Positions 22,978 to 34,060 of a stretch of DNA of 64,000 bases are shown in pieces. Position 1 is the first letter of the stretch; each line of letters starts with the position of its first letter. This DNA is from Vitellaria paradoxa. Lineage: Eukaryota; Streptophyta; Magnoliopsida; Ericales; Sapotaceae. The stretch lies in the NCBI GenBank assembly GCA_019916065.1, contig CM034241.1:16593228-16657227 (forward strand), given 5' to 3'. The translations under genes and the position numbers were made by a program. Below the pieces are notes generated by a model that had not been told where the DNA came from, made no database searches, and saw only the letters and a list, made by a program, of their open reading frames with translations.

Positions 22978-25170
22978 ATGATCAACTCCACAAGCATTGC
23001 TCTAATCCCTAAAGTCCCTAATCCAAGCAAGGTAGCAGACTATAGACCCATCTCTTGTTGTAATACAATCTACAAATGCATATCCAAAATTATTGCTAAC
23101 AGATTTATGAAGCTTATGCCCCTCATAACTAGTTCTTCCCAAGCAGCTTTTATTAAAGGTAGAAGCATCTCAGACCAAGTCCTACTCATGCAAGAACTTG
23201 TAAGGAACTATCATAGGCAAAACATATCTCCAAGGAGTGCTCTCAAAATTGACCTTATGAAGGCTTTTGATTCGGTGTCATGGGACCTTATTATGGATAC
23301 TTTGCAAGCCTTTCACCTCCCAAGCAAATTTGTGGGCTGGATAAGAGAATGTATTACTACCACTCAATTCTCCATATCTATGAATGGAGTACTTAAAGGG
23401 TTCTTTCATAGTGCTAGAGGCCTCCGCCAAGGTGATCCACTCTCTCCATATCTTTTCCTCATTGCCATAGAATTCTTCACAAGGTTATTTAACAAGAAGA
23501 TTGAGAGAAGTGACTTTACTTACCACCCGAAGTGCTCTGAGCCCCTAATCAATCACATATGCTTTGCAGATGATTTATTCATACTTTGTACTCCTAATGA
23601 TATCTCTTTTCAGATTGTTCATCAAGCGCTCCAAGAATTTCACAAATATTCTGGATTATAGCCCAATGGGACCAAAAGCAAAGTCTACATGGCAGGTGTT
23701 AGCAACCGAAGTAAACTCCATCTATGCTCAATACTTGGATTCCAGCTTGGGGAGCTTCCCGTGAAGTACCTAGGTGTCCCACTCATCTCAACAAAGCTTA
23801 AGCATGAAGATTGTAAGGAGCTCATTGAAAAAGTCACCAAGAAAGTCAAGAGCTGGACTGCAAAATGCCTCTCCTATGCTGGTAGAATGGTTCTAATCAA
23901 ATCTGTTCTGTTCAGTTTACAAGTTTACTAGAGCATTCACTTTATTCTTCCAAAAAGAATTTGCAATGCCATAGAACAAGTCCTGAGGAGATATCTATGT
24001 TCAGGTACCGAGCTAAAACAATGGGGAAGCAAGGTTGCAAGGGATGAAATTTGCAAGCCAAAGAAGGAATGAGGTCTAGGAATAAGAAGACTTGAAGAAT
24101 GGAACAAAGCATCCATGATGAGGCACATTTGGGCACTATGCTCTAAAAGGCCTTCCCTTTGGGTTGAATGGTGTCACTCCAACCTCCTAAAAGGAAAGTG
24201 TTTTTAGGAGATAAAGAAGCCATCTGATTGCTCATGGAATTGGGGGAAACTACTCAAACTTAGAGATGAGGCCATCCGCTTATCCAAATACAAGGTAGGG
24301 CAAGGTAACTCAATTTCTTTGTGGTATTCAAATTGGCATCCTCTTGGGCCTTTGATTCCCAAATATGGTCCTAGGATAGCCTATGATGCGGGGCTGCCTA
24401 CAAATGCAAGGGTAGACCGAATAGTCGCAAATGGGGAATGGAAGTGGCCTTTTCCATGCACTTGGGAGTTGAGGGAAATAATCCTTGAGTACCCTCCAAA
24501 TTACAAGCCGAGCACCACCTTGGAAGACAAGTTTATATGGAGTGTATCCAAGAATGAAGCATATGGAGTGGTTACAACATGGAATGCTATTTGTGAGAAG
24601 AGTAACAAGGTACCTTGGCATCATTTGATTTGGTTCAATCAACATATTCCTAGGCATAGTTTCATCCTTTGGCTTGCTATTAGAGGAAGACTATACACCA
24701 AAGATAGAATGATTAGTGGGGGCATGAGCATTGATCCAACTTGTGTATTATGTGGAAATGACCTTGAAACTTTGGATCACATTTTCTTCAAGTGCTTATT
24801 TATGGCTGAGTTGAGAACTATTATTCTAAGGAAATGCTCCATTGTCAAACCCACACAAACTTGGAAAATGGAAGTTGCTTGGGCCATGGGCAAATTTAGT
24901 GGGAAGCACCTTAGCCGTGTACTTTATAAGCTTGCTTGGGCCGGTTTGGTTTACCAAATTTGGGAAGAAAGGAACAAGAGAATCTTCAAAGGGCAATCTA
25001 CACCTATGGCAACCATTGTGCATGGAATCCAAAATGAAGTTAGAAGAAAGCTATCTCAGTCTCATGTCATGTTGGCTAATGTAAATTCTAATTTGCTCAA
25101 TAGTTGGGGAATCCACGAGTTATTTTGTAACTTTTATCACGGGGGAATGCCCCTAAGACATTGTACATAA
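22978..25170 (+). pseudogene. LINE ORF2, 3' part: reverse transcriptase, zf-RVT
   Basis: Resumes exactly after the Athila TSD with the RT block IALIPKVPNPSKVADYRPIS, then KIDLMKAFDSVSWD, ARGLRQGDPLSPYLF and the catalytic CFADDLFILC (near 23560-23590). The thumb region contains PVKYLGVPLIS. The zf-RVT domain carries HIPRHSFILWLA and C-x2-C with ETLDHIFFKC (24650-24800). The C terminus includes YQIWEERNKRIFKG, and the frame ends at TAA 25168. In-frame stops lie at about 23659, 23929, 24070 and 24205; those at 23929 and 24205 fit a Trp codon changed to TAG. A G-rich GGGGGAATGCCCC and a poly(A) follow, completing the LINE. Confidence 0.88.
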
Positions 25171-25215
25171 TTTCCCCGTTAATCCAAAATACGCTTACTT
25201 ACCAAAAAAAAAAAA

Positions 25216-25227
25216 AGAAAACCCTTA
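25216..25227. repeat. right target-site duplication of the LINE
   Basis: AGAAAACCCTTA after the poly(A), identical to 5756-5767. The first A could belong to the poly(A). Confidence 0.8.
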
Positions 25228-27176
25228 AAATTAGGTAATAGCAATGGCTTCATATTGAAGATTGATATAATGAAAGCGTTTGACTCAGTCTCATGGGATT
25301 TTCTATTTGATATATTGAAAGCTCTTGAATTGCCTGCAAAATTCAGGGCTTGGATTAAAGCTTGCATCTCCACCCCACACTTTTCCATCTCCTTAAATGG
25401 AGCTTTTCAGGGCTATTTCTCTGGTGCTAAAGGCCTAAGGCATATCCCCTTATCTATTTCTACTAACTGTGGAGTTCTTCTCGAGACTATTCAATAATTC
25501 AACTAAGGAATGTGACTTTACTCTTCATCCCAAGTGTAGCAGACCCTTCATAACACACATATGTTTTGTGGATGATCTATTTCTTCCATACACTTCCAAT
25601 GAACCCACTTTCAAAATTATTTGCAAGGCCTTACAAGAATTGCACAAATACTCTGGTCTCCAACCTAATGGCCTCAAAAGTAAAGTCTACATCACGGGGC
25701 TCAATCAACAAGAAAAATAACATCTTTGCTAATTGTTTGGATTTTAATTGGGTAACCTACCGGTTAAATATTTGGGAGTTCCTCTTATTTCTACAAAGCT
25801 CAAGTTTGAAGACTACAAAGGCCTCATTGAAAAAATAATGAAGAGAGTCAAGACTTGGACATCCAAATGCCTCTTATATACTGGAAGACTAGCCCTTGTT
25901 CAATCCATACTATTTAGCATTCAAGTTTATTGGAGTATGCATTTCATTCTTCCAAAGAACATAATCAAAGCTATTGAGTAGATTTTGAGAAGCTTTTTAT
26001 GGACAGGAGCCGAACTCAAGAAAGGGGGATGTAAACTAACATGGGATGAAGTTTGCCTATCAAAGAGTGAAGTGGGCCTTGGAATTTACAAGCTACAAGA
26101 GTGGAATAAGGCTGCCATGTTGAGACATTTATGGGCAATATGTTCAAGAAGTCTATCTCTTCAGGTCCAATGGTGCCACTCCAACCTCCTAAAGAAAAAA
26201 TGCTTCTGGGAAGTTAAAGCTCCTTCAAATTGTTCATGAACTTGGCATAAACTGCTCAAACTTTAGGAGGATACTATCTATATCTCCAAATACAAAGTAG
26301 GCAATGGCAAATCCATCTCTCTTTGGTACTCTAATTGGCATCCTAAGGGGCCCTTAATTCCAAAGTACTCTTCAAGAATTACTTATGATGTCGGTTTGTC
26401 CCGAGAAGCCAAAGTTTCAAGTGTTATTTATAATGGTCAATGGAAGTGGCCTTTGTTGAGAATGCCTGGCAATCACACATAGAAGCTTAAAGAAGAAGTT
26501 CTTGAATCACCCCCTGAGTATGCCCCACAATCACATACCCAAGATCAGTTCATTTGGCTTGCTTCAAAAGATGGAGCTTATAATGTAGTTGCTACATGGA
26601 ATTCACTAAGACGATGATCCCAAAAGGTATCCTGGCACAAACTTCTTTGGTTTTCTTACCACATTCCAAGGCATAGTTTCATTCTATGGTTAGCTATAAA
26701 GGAGCGGTTAGCCACTAAGGATAAACTTCTTGCTTAGGGGTTAAATGTTGAATCCACTTGTGTCCTATATGGAAACTGAGCCGAGAACTTGGAGCATCTT
26801 CTCTTTGTATGCCCCTATGTGGATGAAGTGCAGGGAAATATCTTACAATTATATTCAATTGTAAAATCCACACAGTTATGGCATGAGAAAATTGTATGGG
26901 CAGTTGATAACTTCAAAGGAAAAGGGTTTCAAAACTACTATATGCAAGCTTGCATGGGATGCCCTAGTAGATCAGATATGGCATGAGCGTAATGCAAGAA
27001 TCTTCAAAGGAATCCCATCATCAACTACAAGTATCGTTAATACTATCAAGCATGAGATTAGGCTAAAGGCTTCCCAGCTTTTTGTAATAAAAAACATAGT
27101 GGAAAATTCTAATCTTTGTACTTCCTGGGGTATCCCATTTTGTAATTAATAGTAAACGGGGGTATGCCCCCAAGAC
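25228..27176 (+). mobile_element. second LINE, 5'-truncated and heavily decayed
   Basis: Begins inside reverse transcriptase with LKIDIMKAFDSVSWD (25255-25300), then SLNGAFQGYFSGAKGLR, CFVDDLF (active-site Ala to Val), PVKYLGVPLIST (25755-25790) and the zf-RVT tail (26640-26830, HIPRHSFILWLA). Stops and shifts occur throughout. It is close to the neighbouring LINE, so both belong to one family. Its 3' end keeps the GGGGGTATGCCCCC stem but stops at about 27176, lacking the last ~30 bp and the poly(A), because an inversion breakpoint falls there. The younger LINE inserted at or just before its 5' edge. Confidence 0.85.
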
Positions 27177-27929
27177 ATAGACTTGTTTTGAGTTTCTGAA
27201 GTAGCTGGAAAAATGTAGAAGAGCAGAATTATTGAGCAACTTGTCGCTGGGAAGTCTCTAGATTCGTTGGAAATATCACTAGGAAAGATAGAATGCATAA
27301 CATGGCTGCATGATACTCGCTGGATCACTTGCTGGCTTCATTGGCTACTTTGCTGGGAAGTTTAGTATAGGTGTCATGCAAATATAGAAGCCCATTGGAT
27401 TCCTCACTAGCATCACTGGCTACTTCATTGGGAAAAATAGTGCTGATGTTAAGGTTATTAGAGACTGCTAGCAATCTCGCTGGTAAGCTCGCCCCAGCGA
27501 GATAATTGTCCTATTTAGGAAATTTGCTAATTCGCTAGGATTTTTGAAACTGCTATATATTGAACCCTGCTCCTAAGTTTCAACACACAGAATGAGAGCC
27601 ACATTGCCCACGCTATTTCAAGAAGTTCTCAATTCTTTACGTAGCCAAAAATCATCAGGCAATTGGTTTTGTGATCCTCAAGGTTAGAGATTGGTCTTTC
27701 ACTAGTGAGGGTTTATCGTTGTGATACGAGCAAAGTCTCAACATAAAGGATTGAGGTGTTTTTAATTACATAACTTGGTGGCTGTAACTTTGTAACCCAT
27801 TTTATATAGTGAAAGAAGTTTGTGGATATCATGTATTTTGGATTCCATTTTTTAACTCCTTTTGTCTTTTCAAGGTTTCAACGTTGTGTTTGAGTAATTT
27901 ATTGATACTACGCTTCGCTAAATTTTTCA
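27177..27929 (+). repeat. inverted main part of the Copia 3' LTR
   Basis: Matches, in opposite orientation and at roughly 85 percent by eye, the Copia LTR at 34872-35689 from the ATAGACTTG block to its end (TTTTTCA at 27929). It lacks the first ~85 bp of the LTR, which sits in the expected orientation at 28655-28736. The next five bases are GAATC, the reverse complement of GATTC, which pairs with GATTT beyond the other LTR as a slightly decayed TSD. Confidence 0.8.
27554..27561 (+). promoter_or_regulatory. TATA-like box in the Copia LTR copy
   Basis: TATATATT, conserved in the opposite LTR near 35219-35226 (minus). It is followed by a GC-richer CCCTGCTCC, a plausible U3/R core promoter for element transcription. 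Confidence 0.45.
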
Positions 27930-28615
27930 GAATCAAATACCATTTTCTCATTTCTCTGTACTTTTTATTTTATTCATAAAATATTTACTTCCTTTTGTCC
28001 CACCTCAGTAGATGCCTAAAACTCTAATTTTTTTTCCTTTGTCTATAAAATTATTATGGTTTTGACATGTGTTCTTCTTCAATATAAATTAAACCCATGA
28101 GTTCTTTAAATAGAAGCTTTCTATTGGTTTATTGTAGTTGTAAAATTTACTAAAAAAAATTCATTGGAAAATGATTTAAATTTTTTTTATTGTTTAGTAA
28201 ATTTAAAAAATTTATCTTCTCTTATAATAACAACTCTTATTAGTTAAGTCTGAAAGTAATTTTTTTTCTTAGAAACATTTTTAATTTTAAATTTAAATTG
28301 ATCATGTCAATAATTCTTTAACCAATTAATACTACTCAATATTTTAGTTATTTTTATAAATCTATATTTCTATATAAACATATATCAAAGTTGTGTAATT
28401 ATTTGTTTTCTCATTAAACCAAATTGTATGTGTACTTTCGTTATTTATCATTTTTTTTTCTAAATTTTGAATGGAATACTCTGTTGTTTTTTAGTACTTT
28501 TTTTTTTCTATTTTTACTTCCTTTTGTCACAAATGGGTATATGACCACAATTATATTTTTATAGTTTTTCATGTAGGTCTGTTTCACAAATTTACATTTG
28601 AGCTCTTAAATTTTA
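27930..28615. other. AT-rich former flank of the Copia element, now inverted
   Basis: No gene. The stretch near 28240-28320 resembles the reverse complement of 35830-35910 (a TTTTAAATTTAAATTGATCA core). This is expected if both are flanks of one insertion site and this side was later inverted. Confidence 0.55.
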
Positions 28616-28660
28616 TCAAATCACATCTGAAAATTTGTCAAAAGTTTTGACTCACAACTC
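28616..28660 (+). repeat. 45-bp patch duplicated from a Tat-element leader (filler-like)
   Basis: 28616-28652 is identical over 37 bp to 40056-40092 and similar for 8 bp more. It lies exactly at the inferred inversion breakpoint between inverted flank and LTR remnant. Confidence 0.75.
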
Positions 28661-28736
28661 AGCCACTGTCTAAGTATACAAACTCGATAAGTACTCATTG
28701 GATTGTCCACGGTTTGCTAACCTTTAAAAACTAACA
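28655..28736 (-). repeat. first 82 bp of the Copia 3' LTR
   Basis: Reads TGTTAGTTTTTAAAGG on the minus strand and matches the start of the 5' LTR at 35689. Homology ends abruptly at the filler patch. Confidence 0.85.
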
Positions 28737-28748
28737 ATCTCCCCCTTT
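28737..28748 (-). other. Copia polypurine tract
   Basis: Minus-strand CCAAAGGGGGAGAT directly precedes the TG of the 3' LTR. Confidence 0.75.
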
Positions 28749-29199
28749 GGCAATACCGTGACAAAACCAATGCACATTACAATAAGAAATAAAGTCCCTA
28801 ATACAAATTTTAATCCAATAACTCAACAAAATTAGCACTACTTGATAGATATTCCTGTTTATCTGAAAATACTCAAGTAGCAGGTTAAACGCATCGTATA
28901 AGAAGCGAGTTAAAAATAGCAATGAGCAATAGACCAACATGAACAACCATGAGTAATAACCAACATCTAAACCAACCATCAAGTAAAACATAATATCCAT
29001 CCATCCAATAAAAACCCATCAAAATAACCAAAGTACATGTCAAAAACCAACAAGCCCTGAATAAGTGCATGTCAGAATAAGTCATGGTCAAAAAAAGTAC
29101 AAGTCAAGATCAAAATGAGTCAAAATATCTACAAAATGTCCATAATCTCTCTTTTTTGTCACAGTATGATCAAGAGTGTATGTCATCATTAGCACCACC

Positions 29200-30480
29200 C
29201 TCATCATCTACAGAATCAATAACGTCAGTAGGATCAAGCACAGGCTCGGTATGTGTGGCTCCTGCTCCAAAAGGCTGTCCACCTCCAAACATTGGTTGCA
29301 ACTAGTGAAAGATAACGCTCTGTATCTCCTCAATACGTCTTAGCTAAGTTCAAGTCTCGGCTTTGAAGCTAATCTACCTCGCCTCAAGATGATCCAAAGT
29401 AACACCAAGTGAATGCAAGTCATATGCTAGAGGTACTGAAGAAGGTCCAACATTTGAAGAAATTACTGGTGCAGAAGTGAACATGGGCACCTGTGAAAAT
29501 GGAGAAGAGGTGGCATGAACGGATCAAATGGTGAAGGCATGGCGGCATCTGGAAAGGGCATAGAAGCATCAAGATCCTTAAGAGTAGAAGTCAAAGCTAG
29601 CTACAAAGATGCAACAAGTGCAGACTCAGCTGTAAAGGCAGACCATTGAGCTCCACTCTTGCGTACAGAAGAACTACCAATGTGCCTAGCCATCTTCATA
29701 GTCACATAATTATCTAAAATTGGTACCTCAAACTCTCTACAAAGATGTGTGATGAGAACTCCGAAAGAAAGTAGAGCTTAAGAACTCTGAAATGACTGAA
29801 AGGCAATGATCAACTTCAAGATAAGGTATGGCACACTAAAGGAACGAGTGACAAGGATAGCATGCATAATACATGCACACCTCTCGGTGACCTTGAACTC
29901 ATGCTTGCTCGGATTAAAGGAATGGCAAGCAAACATATAGAGCATCTTGGCATCTGCAGTTAAGACTCCAAGAGGCATAACCTCACCAAGCTACTACCTC
30001 TGCTTGCCCCCAGAAAGAACAAAAGCCATCTCCCCCTTAGATGGACCCTCTCCATCACACCCTTGATAAAAATCAATATAAGCGGGAATGGTAACAACAA
30101 GGTACATCCCTATGATCTCAGGAGACACGATAATATGCTTGGACTGAACAAAAGTATAAAATACTAGATTATCAACATCAATACCATGCATGTTCGCGTA
30201 GAACTCGTGGGTAAGAATAAGACACGTAGAACTCGCGAGTAAGAATAGGAATGGGAGGGTTTAGAAAGGGCCCAGATCCTCGGAATAAGGCAAATTGGAA
30301 AGTGGTCCAGAAATAATTCTCTCTTTGAGTAGAGATGACGAACAGAATAAAGGGAATCATAAGAATCCTAACAATCTTTATTGTAAAAACAAAAAGTATC
30401 ATAGTCAAGAGGTGGATTGTGAACAAGTATGGGTGATCATGGTGAGTGAACAAGGGGAACAGTAGACTCACCAATCTTTA
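29200..30480 (-). pseudogene. REFY-type third ORF inside the Copia element, broken
   Basis: Minus-strand remnants in order: PIPILTREFYVS (30250-30220), a tandem second copy reading THEFYANM (30215-30190), DNLVFYTFVQSKHIIVSPEIIG, a leucine-rich central part (KMLYMFACHSFNP, VPYLILKLIIAF; 29950-29790), FEVPILDNYVTMKMARHIGSSS (about 29735-29670), and a Ser/Pro-rich tail with LDHLEA. Block order equals the third ORF of the Athila element at 18374 and the family is the putative plant transposon protein. Frameshifts and stops break it. Its place after RNase H and before the polypurine tract parallels envelope-like ORFs, though a separate nested fragment cannot be excluded. Function unknown. Confidence 0.6.
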
Positions 30481-31591
30481 GATCAGAGGATGATGAAGAT
30501 TGGACAATGCAGTTAGCCCATTGCCTTGTCTGATGTAATAAAACGGTTCAATATGAGCTTGGGACTAAGCTCGAGTTTTGTACCTGGGTTCCATAAGATG
30601 ATAATAAAGGTAAAATCTGAGAACAAAGCTAAACTCAACCCAAATGGATAAACCCCCAGAGAAACTCTTGACCAAAATAGAGTAAAAAAGTACACCTCAT
30701 AGAATCGAAACCAGATAAATAGAAACTAACGTAATTAGGGCAAAAAGAGATTGAAATCCTCACAAATCAAAAATAATTACCTGAATTAGAAATTCAGAAG
30801 ATAAGAAACTGGAAACTATAGAGATGAAACAGCCAATAGCAAGTGCGAACTAAAGCAACGAGGTCAAGGAACTTAGATTTATGTGAAGGTATCGGATTCA
30901 AGATTTTGAAGAAATTTTAGAAGAAATAATGTGTATGCTTTCATGCTAGAACTCATTACCCAAGTATTGGAAAAGGCATTAGCAGAAAAGTATAGGTGAG
31001 GGAGTTAAAGGTTTGTGAAAATGACAGAGTATGAGGAAAACGCATAAAAAAATTAGAGTCTGATTCTCACTGGGGTGAAAGTCCCAACAACTTACCCGAC
31101 GAGGGCCTACAGTTTAGAAAAAAACACTATTCAATCAATCAACCTCCCATCCAAACCAAGTGACCAAAGAATTTAAAACCAGCTGAACTTACTAGGACAT
31201 GTGCTAAAAAATAAAAAATAAAAAATTCATAAAGTAGAATTAAATAAAAAAAATGCAAAGTAATTCAACCTTGTTAGAGAAATAAATTACAAATTCACAT
31301 TTAAATTTGCTCACATACTACTTAATATTTTTTGTGGAGATTAAGAAATAAATAAACTGAACAAGCACTAAGGAATGAACTGGAAATACTTAAACTCCCT
31401 CAACATAATTTCATATATAATGTTTAAGGCTATACAAGTGATACTCTAAGTGCACGTGTGAATTAAGAATTATCAAACCAAATATAGTGGAACACTAAAT
31501 TTATATATGCCAAGGTAGAACACTTTCTAAAGACCATATGTTGCAATTGGGCATAGAAAGGAAATTTAACCATATTCAACTTATGTCTCCC

Positions 31592-31633
<42 letters not shown>

Positions 31634-32129
31634 TGCATGACGGCTTTCACTTGTTTATGGGCAAGTAGCTTTTCCCTTAAATCATCTTTTCCCAAAGAGT
31701 AGTTATTTTAATAACCGACATATCATTAAAGGGCTTCTCACTGGTCCCACTGTAGCCTTTTTCATGTCTTTTTTTTTTATAAGCCCAATATTCACATAAA
31801 GACAAAAAGACGAATTCAATCCAGTAAGTATAAAAGAAGTGTGACAATGTACTGAGTAAGAATCAATCTTGTGTTTTAATCAGTTTGGAGAATCACAAGC
31901 ATAATAAGAACACGCAATGTGTGTTATGAAAAAGGAAATTAAGTAAAGCAAGTAACATACAGTGATGATGTTCAATCCATTTATTCTAAAATTCCAAAAA
32001 TGCAATCAAGAATAGTATATGATAGATAAAATGTAACTTCATAATTTTTCATGCTCTCCCTCAGTCCAAGTTACTCTATTTTTTTTTTTTTTGATAAACA
32101 AAATTTAAGAAATAACACACACACCTAGA
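30481..32129 (-). other. Copia 3' spacer, no gene seen
   Basis: Between RNase H and the third ORF; no domains recognised. It includes the T-run at 31598-31632 and several shorter T-runs. Confidence 0.5.
31598..31632. repeat. 35-bp poly(T) tract
   Basis: Uninterrupted T-run. It could be the poly(A) of a minus-strand retroposon, but no body or TSD is recognised, so it is listed only as a homopolymer. Confidence 0.9.
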
Positions 32130-33100
32130 GAAGTCCAAAGGGATTCAAACCTAAAATGGTCAAGGGGATTGGTGAAAAGGTCAGCAAGTTGAAGATTGGT
32201 TTGAACATCTACTAGATTGATGATACTATCTTCAGCAAGATCACCAATAAAATGGTATCGAATGTCAATGTGCTTGTTTTGACAGTGTTGGGTAGGGTTT
32301 TTAGAGATACTAATAGTTTTGGTATTGTCACAATATAATGTTATGGAATCCTGTTCAATTCCACAGTCAGCAACTATTTGCTTCTTCCATAAGAGTTGAG
32401 TGCAACATGCTTAGCATGCTTAGGATTATTCAAACCAAATTTCTTAACAAGATCCCTTGCATTCTTGGACTGAGAAATGAATATACCGTCATCCATTGCT
32501 TAACTTGCAAGCCTAAAAAATAATTTAATTCCCCCACCATACTTATCTCAAAGTTATTTTTCATGTGATCGCCAAATTCATGAGCCATAGAATCACTAGT
32601 AGATCTAAACACTATATCATCCACATATATTTGAACAATCAAGATGTGGTTAGATGAATGTTTCAAAAAAAAGTGTTTTATCTACAGTGCCTCTAGTGAA
32701 GCCAGAATCGAGCAGAAAACTTGTGAGTCTATCATACCATGCTCTTGGTGCTTATATTAAACCATACAAAGCCTTTTTTTAATATGTACACATGGTTTGG
32801 AAAGTGTGGATCAACAAAGCCTTTAGGTTGCTCAACATAAGGCTCTTCTTTTAAAAATCCATTTAGAAATGCACTTTTGACATCCATTTGAAAAAGTTTA
32901 ATTTTAAGAAAACATGCTATGGCAAACAAAATTATAATGGATTCAAGTCTAACAACTGGTGCAAAGGTTTCATCAAAATTAATGCCCTTAATTTGTGTGG
33001 AACCTTGTGCAACTAACCTGGCTTTGTTTCTTGTAATAGTCCTATATTCATCAATTTCATTTTAAAAAATCCATTTTGTGCCTATAAAATTTGTATATGC
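32130..33100 (-). pseudogene. Copia reverse transcriptase and RNase H remnant
   Basis: Minus-strand order: KLVAQG and GINFDETFAPVVRLESI (33020-32940), FQMDVKSAFLNGFLKEEPYVEQPKGF (about 32900-32820), then ILIVQIYVDDIVF with the RT catalytic aspartates (about 32650-32610), ELNYFLGLQVKQW and ARDLVKKFGLNNPKHA (about 32460-32415). RNase H resumes at a Gly-Arg-Ser-Lys-Gln block and ends KNPTQHCQNKHIDIRYHFIGDLAE with QLADLFTNPL (32290-32160). The usual stretch of roughly 150 residues between the KHA block and RNase H is missing, an internal deletion. Several frameshifts are present. Confidence 0.85.
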
Positions 33101-33620
33101 AAGACGTGGAACTGGGATCCAAACATCATTCTTAACAAATTGTCCATGTTCTTCTTGCATAGCAAATAACCAAAATTCATTGCTTACAGCTTCTTTGACA
33201 TTTTAGGTTCTGTGAATGAGACATAACACATATAACTTACCTCATTTTACATTCGATGTCTCATTTTCATTCCATCTTTAACATCCCTAATCACTTGTGA
33301 AATTGGATGGTTTAGTTTAACTCTTGAGGATGGCTGCAATGAATCTTTCACTTCACTTTGGACTATTTGCTCATTTTCTATTGATGGCACAACATCTTCA
33401 ATTGCTTCTTTATTTTCTCTTTCATTTTCATTAGGAATTAAGGGGCAGCTGTCAAGTTTGTGTTCTTCGAAATCTTCTTGCAAAAATAAAAAATCTGAAT
33501 TAGTATTATTAATAACAACATTTACAAATTAAGTAATTGAATTTGAAGACTTATTAGAAACATGATAAGCACAGCAAGTAGTAAAATAGCCTAGGAATAT
33601 CCTTTATCGCTCCGGGAGTC
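33101..33620 (-). pseudogene. Copia integrase-RT linker remnant
   Basis: Minus-strand charged segment with blocks such as DSCPLIPNENERENKEAIEDV and SSRVKLNHPISQVI. The last is the usual RT-proximal linker of Copia polyproteins (R-x-NHP-x2-x-I). Degraded. Confidence 0.6.
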
Positions 33621-33990
33621 AAACTTACCTAATTGCTCTTTATCCCTAAGGATATAGCATTTACTCCTAAAAACTCAAAAATATTTGACCGTAGCCTTTT
33701 TACCACTCCATAACTCATAGGGTGTTTAAGTTGTGCTAGTTCTAAGGTGCACCCTATTTGTTATGTAGCATGTAGTATTTACTACCTCTGCTCAAAATTT
33801 CTTAGGTAATTTCTTTTCACAAAGTATAGGGAATGCCATCTCCTAAAGAACTCAATTTTTCCTTTTTGCTACATCATTTTGCTATGGAGTCTTAGGAGCT
33901 GAGAACTCATGTTTAATTTCCTGTTCATCACAAAAGTTAGCATATTTTGAGTTCTCAAATTCTCTACCATGATCTGTACGGATTCTCATG
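33621..33990 (-). pseudogene. Copia integrase remnant
   Basis: Minus strand: EFENSKYANFCDEQEIKHEFSAPKTP, then a stop, QNDVAKRKN, later ITNRVHLR and TPYELW. These match the second half of a Copia integrase core (FENxxFxxFC...GIxHxFSAPxTPQQNGVxERKN). The catalytic Glu context (VERKN) reads VAKRKN, so that residue is changed. The N-terminal half and the zinc finger are absent. Confidence 0.75.
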
Positions 33991-34060
33991 ATGCAACCAA
34001 TTTTCCTTTGCTTTTCTTGTTAAAAACTTTCTTTTGTGAAGAATTGAACTTCCGTGCTTG

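Larger units (their letters stand above)
5768..25215 (+). mobile_element. full-length L1-type LINE, interrupted by the Athila-like element
   Basis: The element runs from a 5' UTR rich in CTCTCTCT through ORF1 (5834-8007) and ORF2 (8014-9511 plus 22978-25170) to a poly(A) at about 25204-25216, bounded by a 12-bp TSD. Without the nested element it is about 6.0 kb, which is full length for plant L1 elements. ORF2 reads endonuclease, reverse transcriptase, zf-RVT. The nested element sits inside reverse transcriptase, and ignoring it together with one ATGAT copy leaves the reading frame continuous across the junction. Several stops and two frameshifts make the copy non-functional. Confidence 0.9.

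Noticed and set aside
28731..29091. Hydrophobic minus-strand frames
   Set aside because: Short frames in the Copia 3' region next to the polypurine tract; no conserved blocks.
31598..31700. Poly(T) as tail of a minus-strand SINE or LINE
   Set aside because: No recognisable body to the right and no flanking duplication found.
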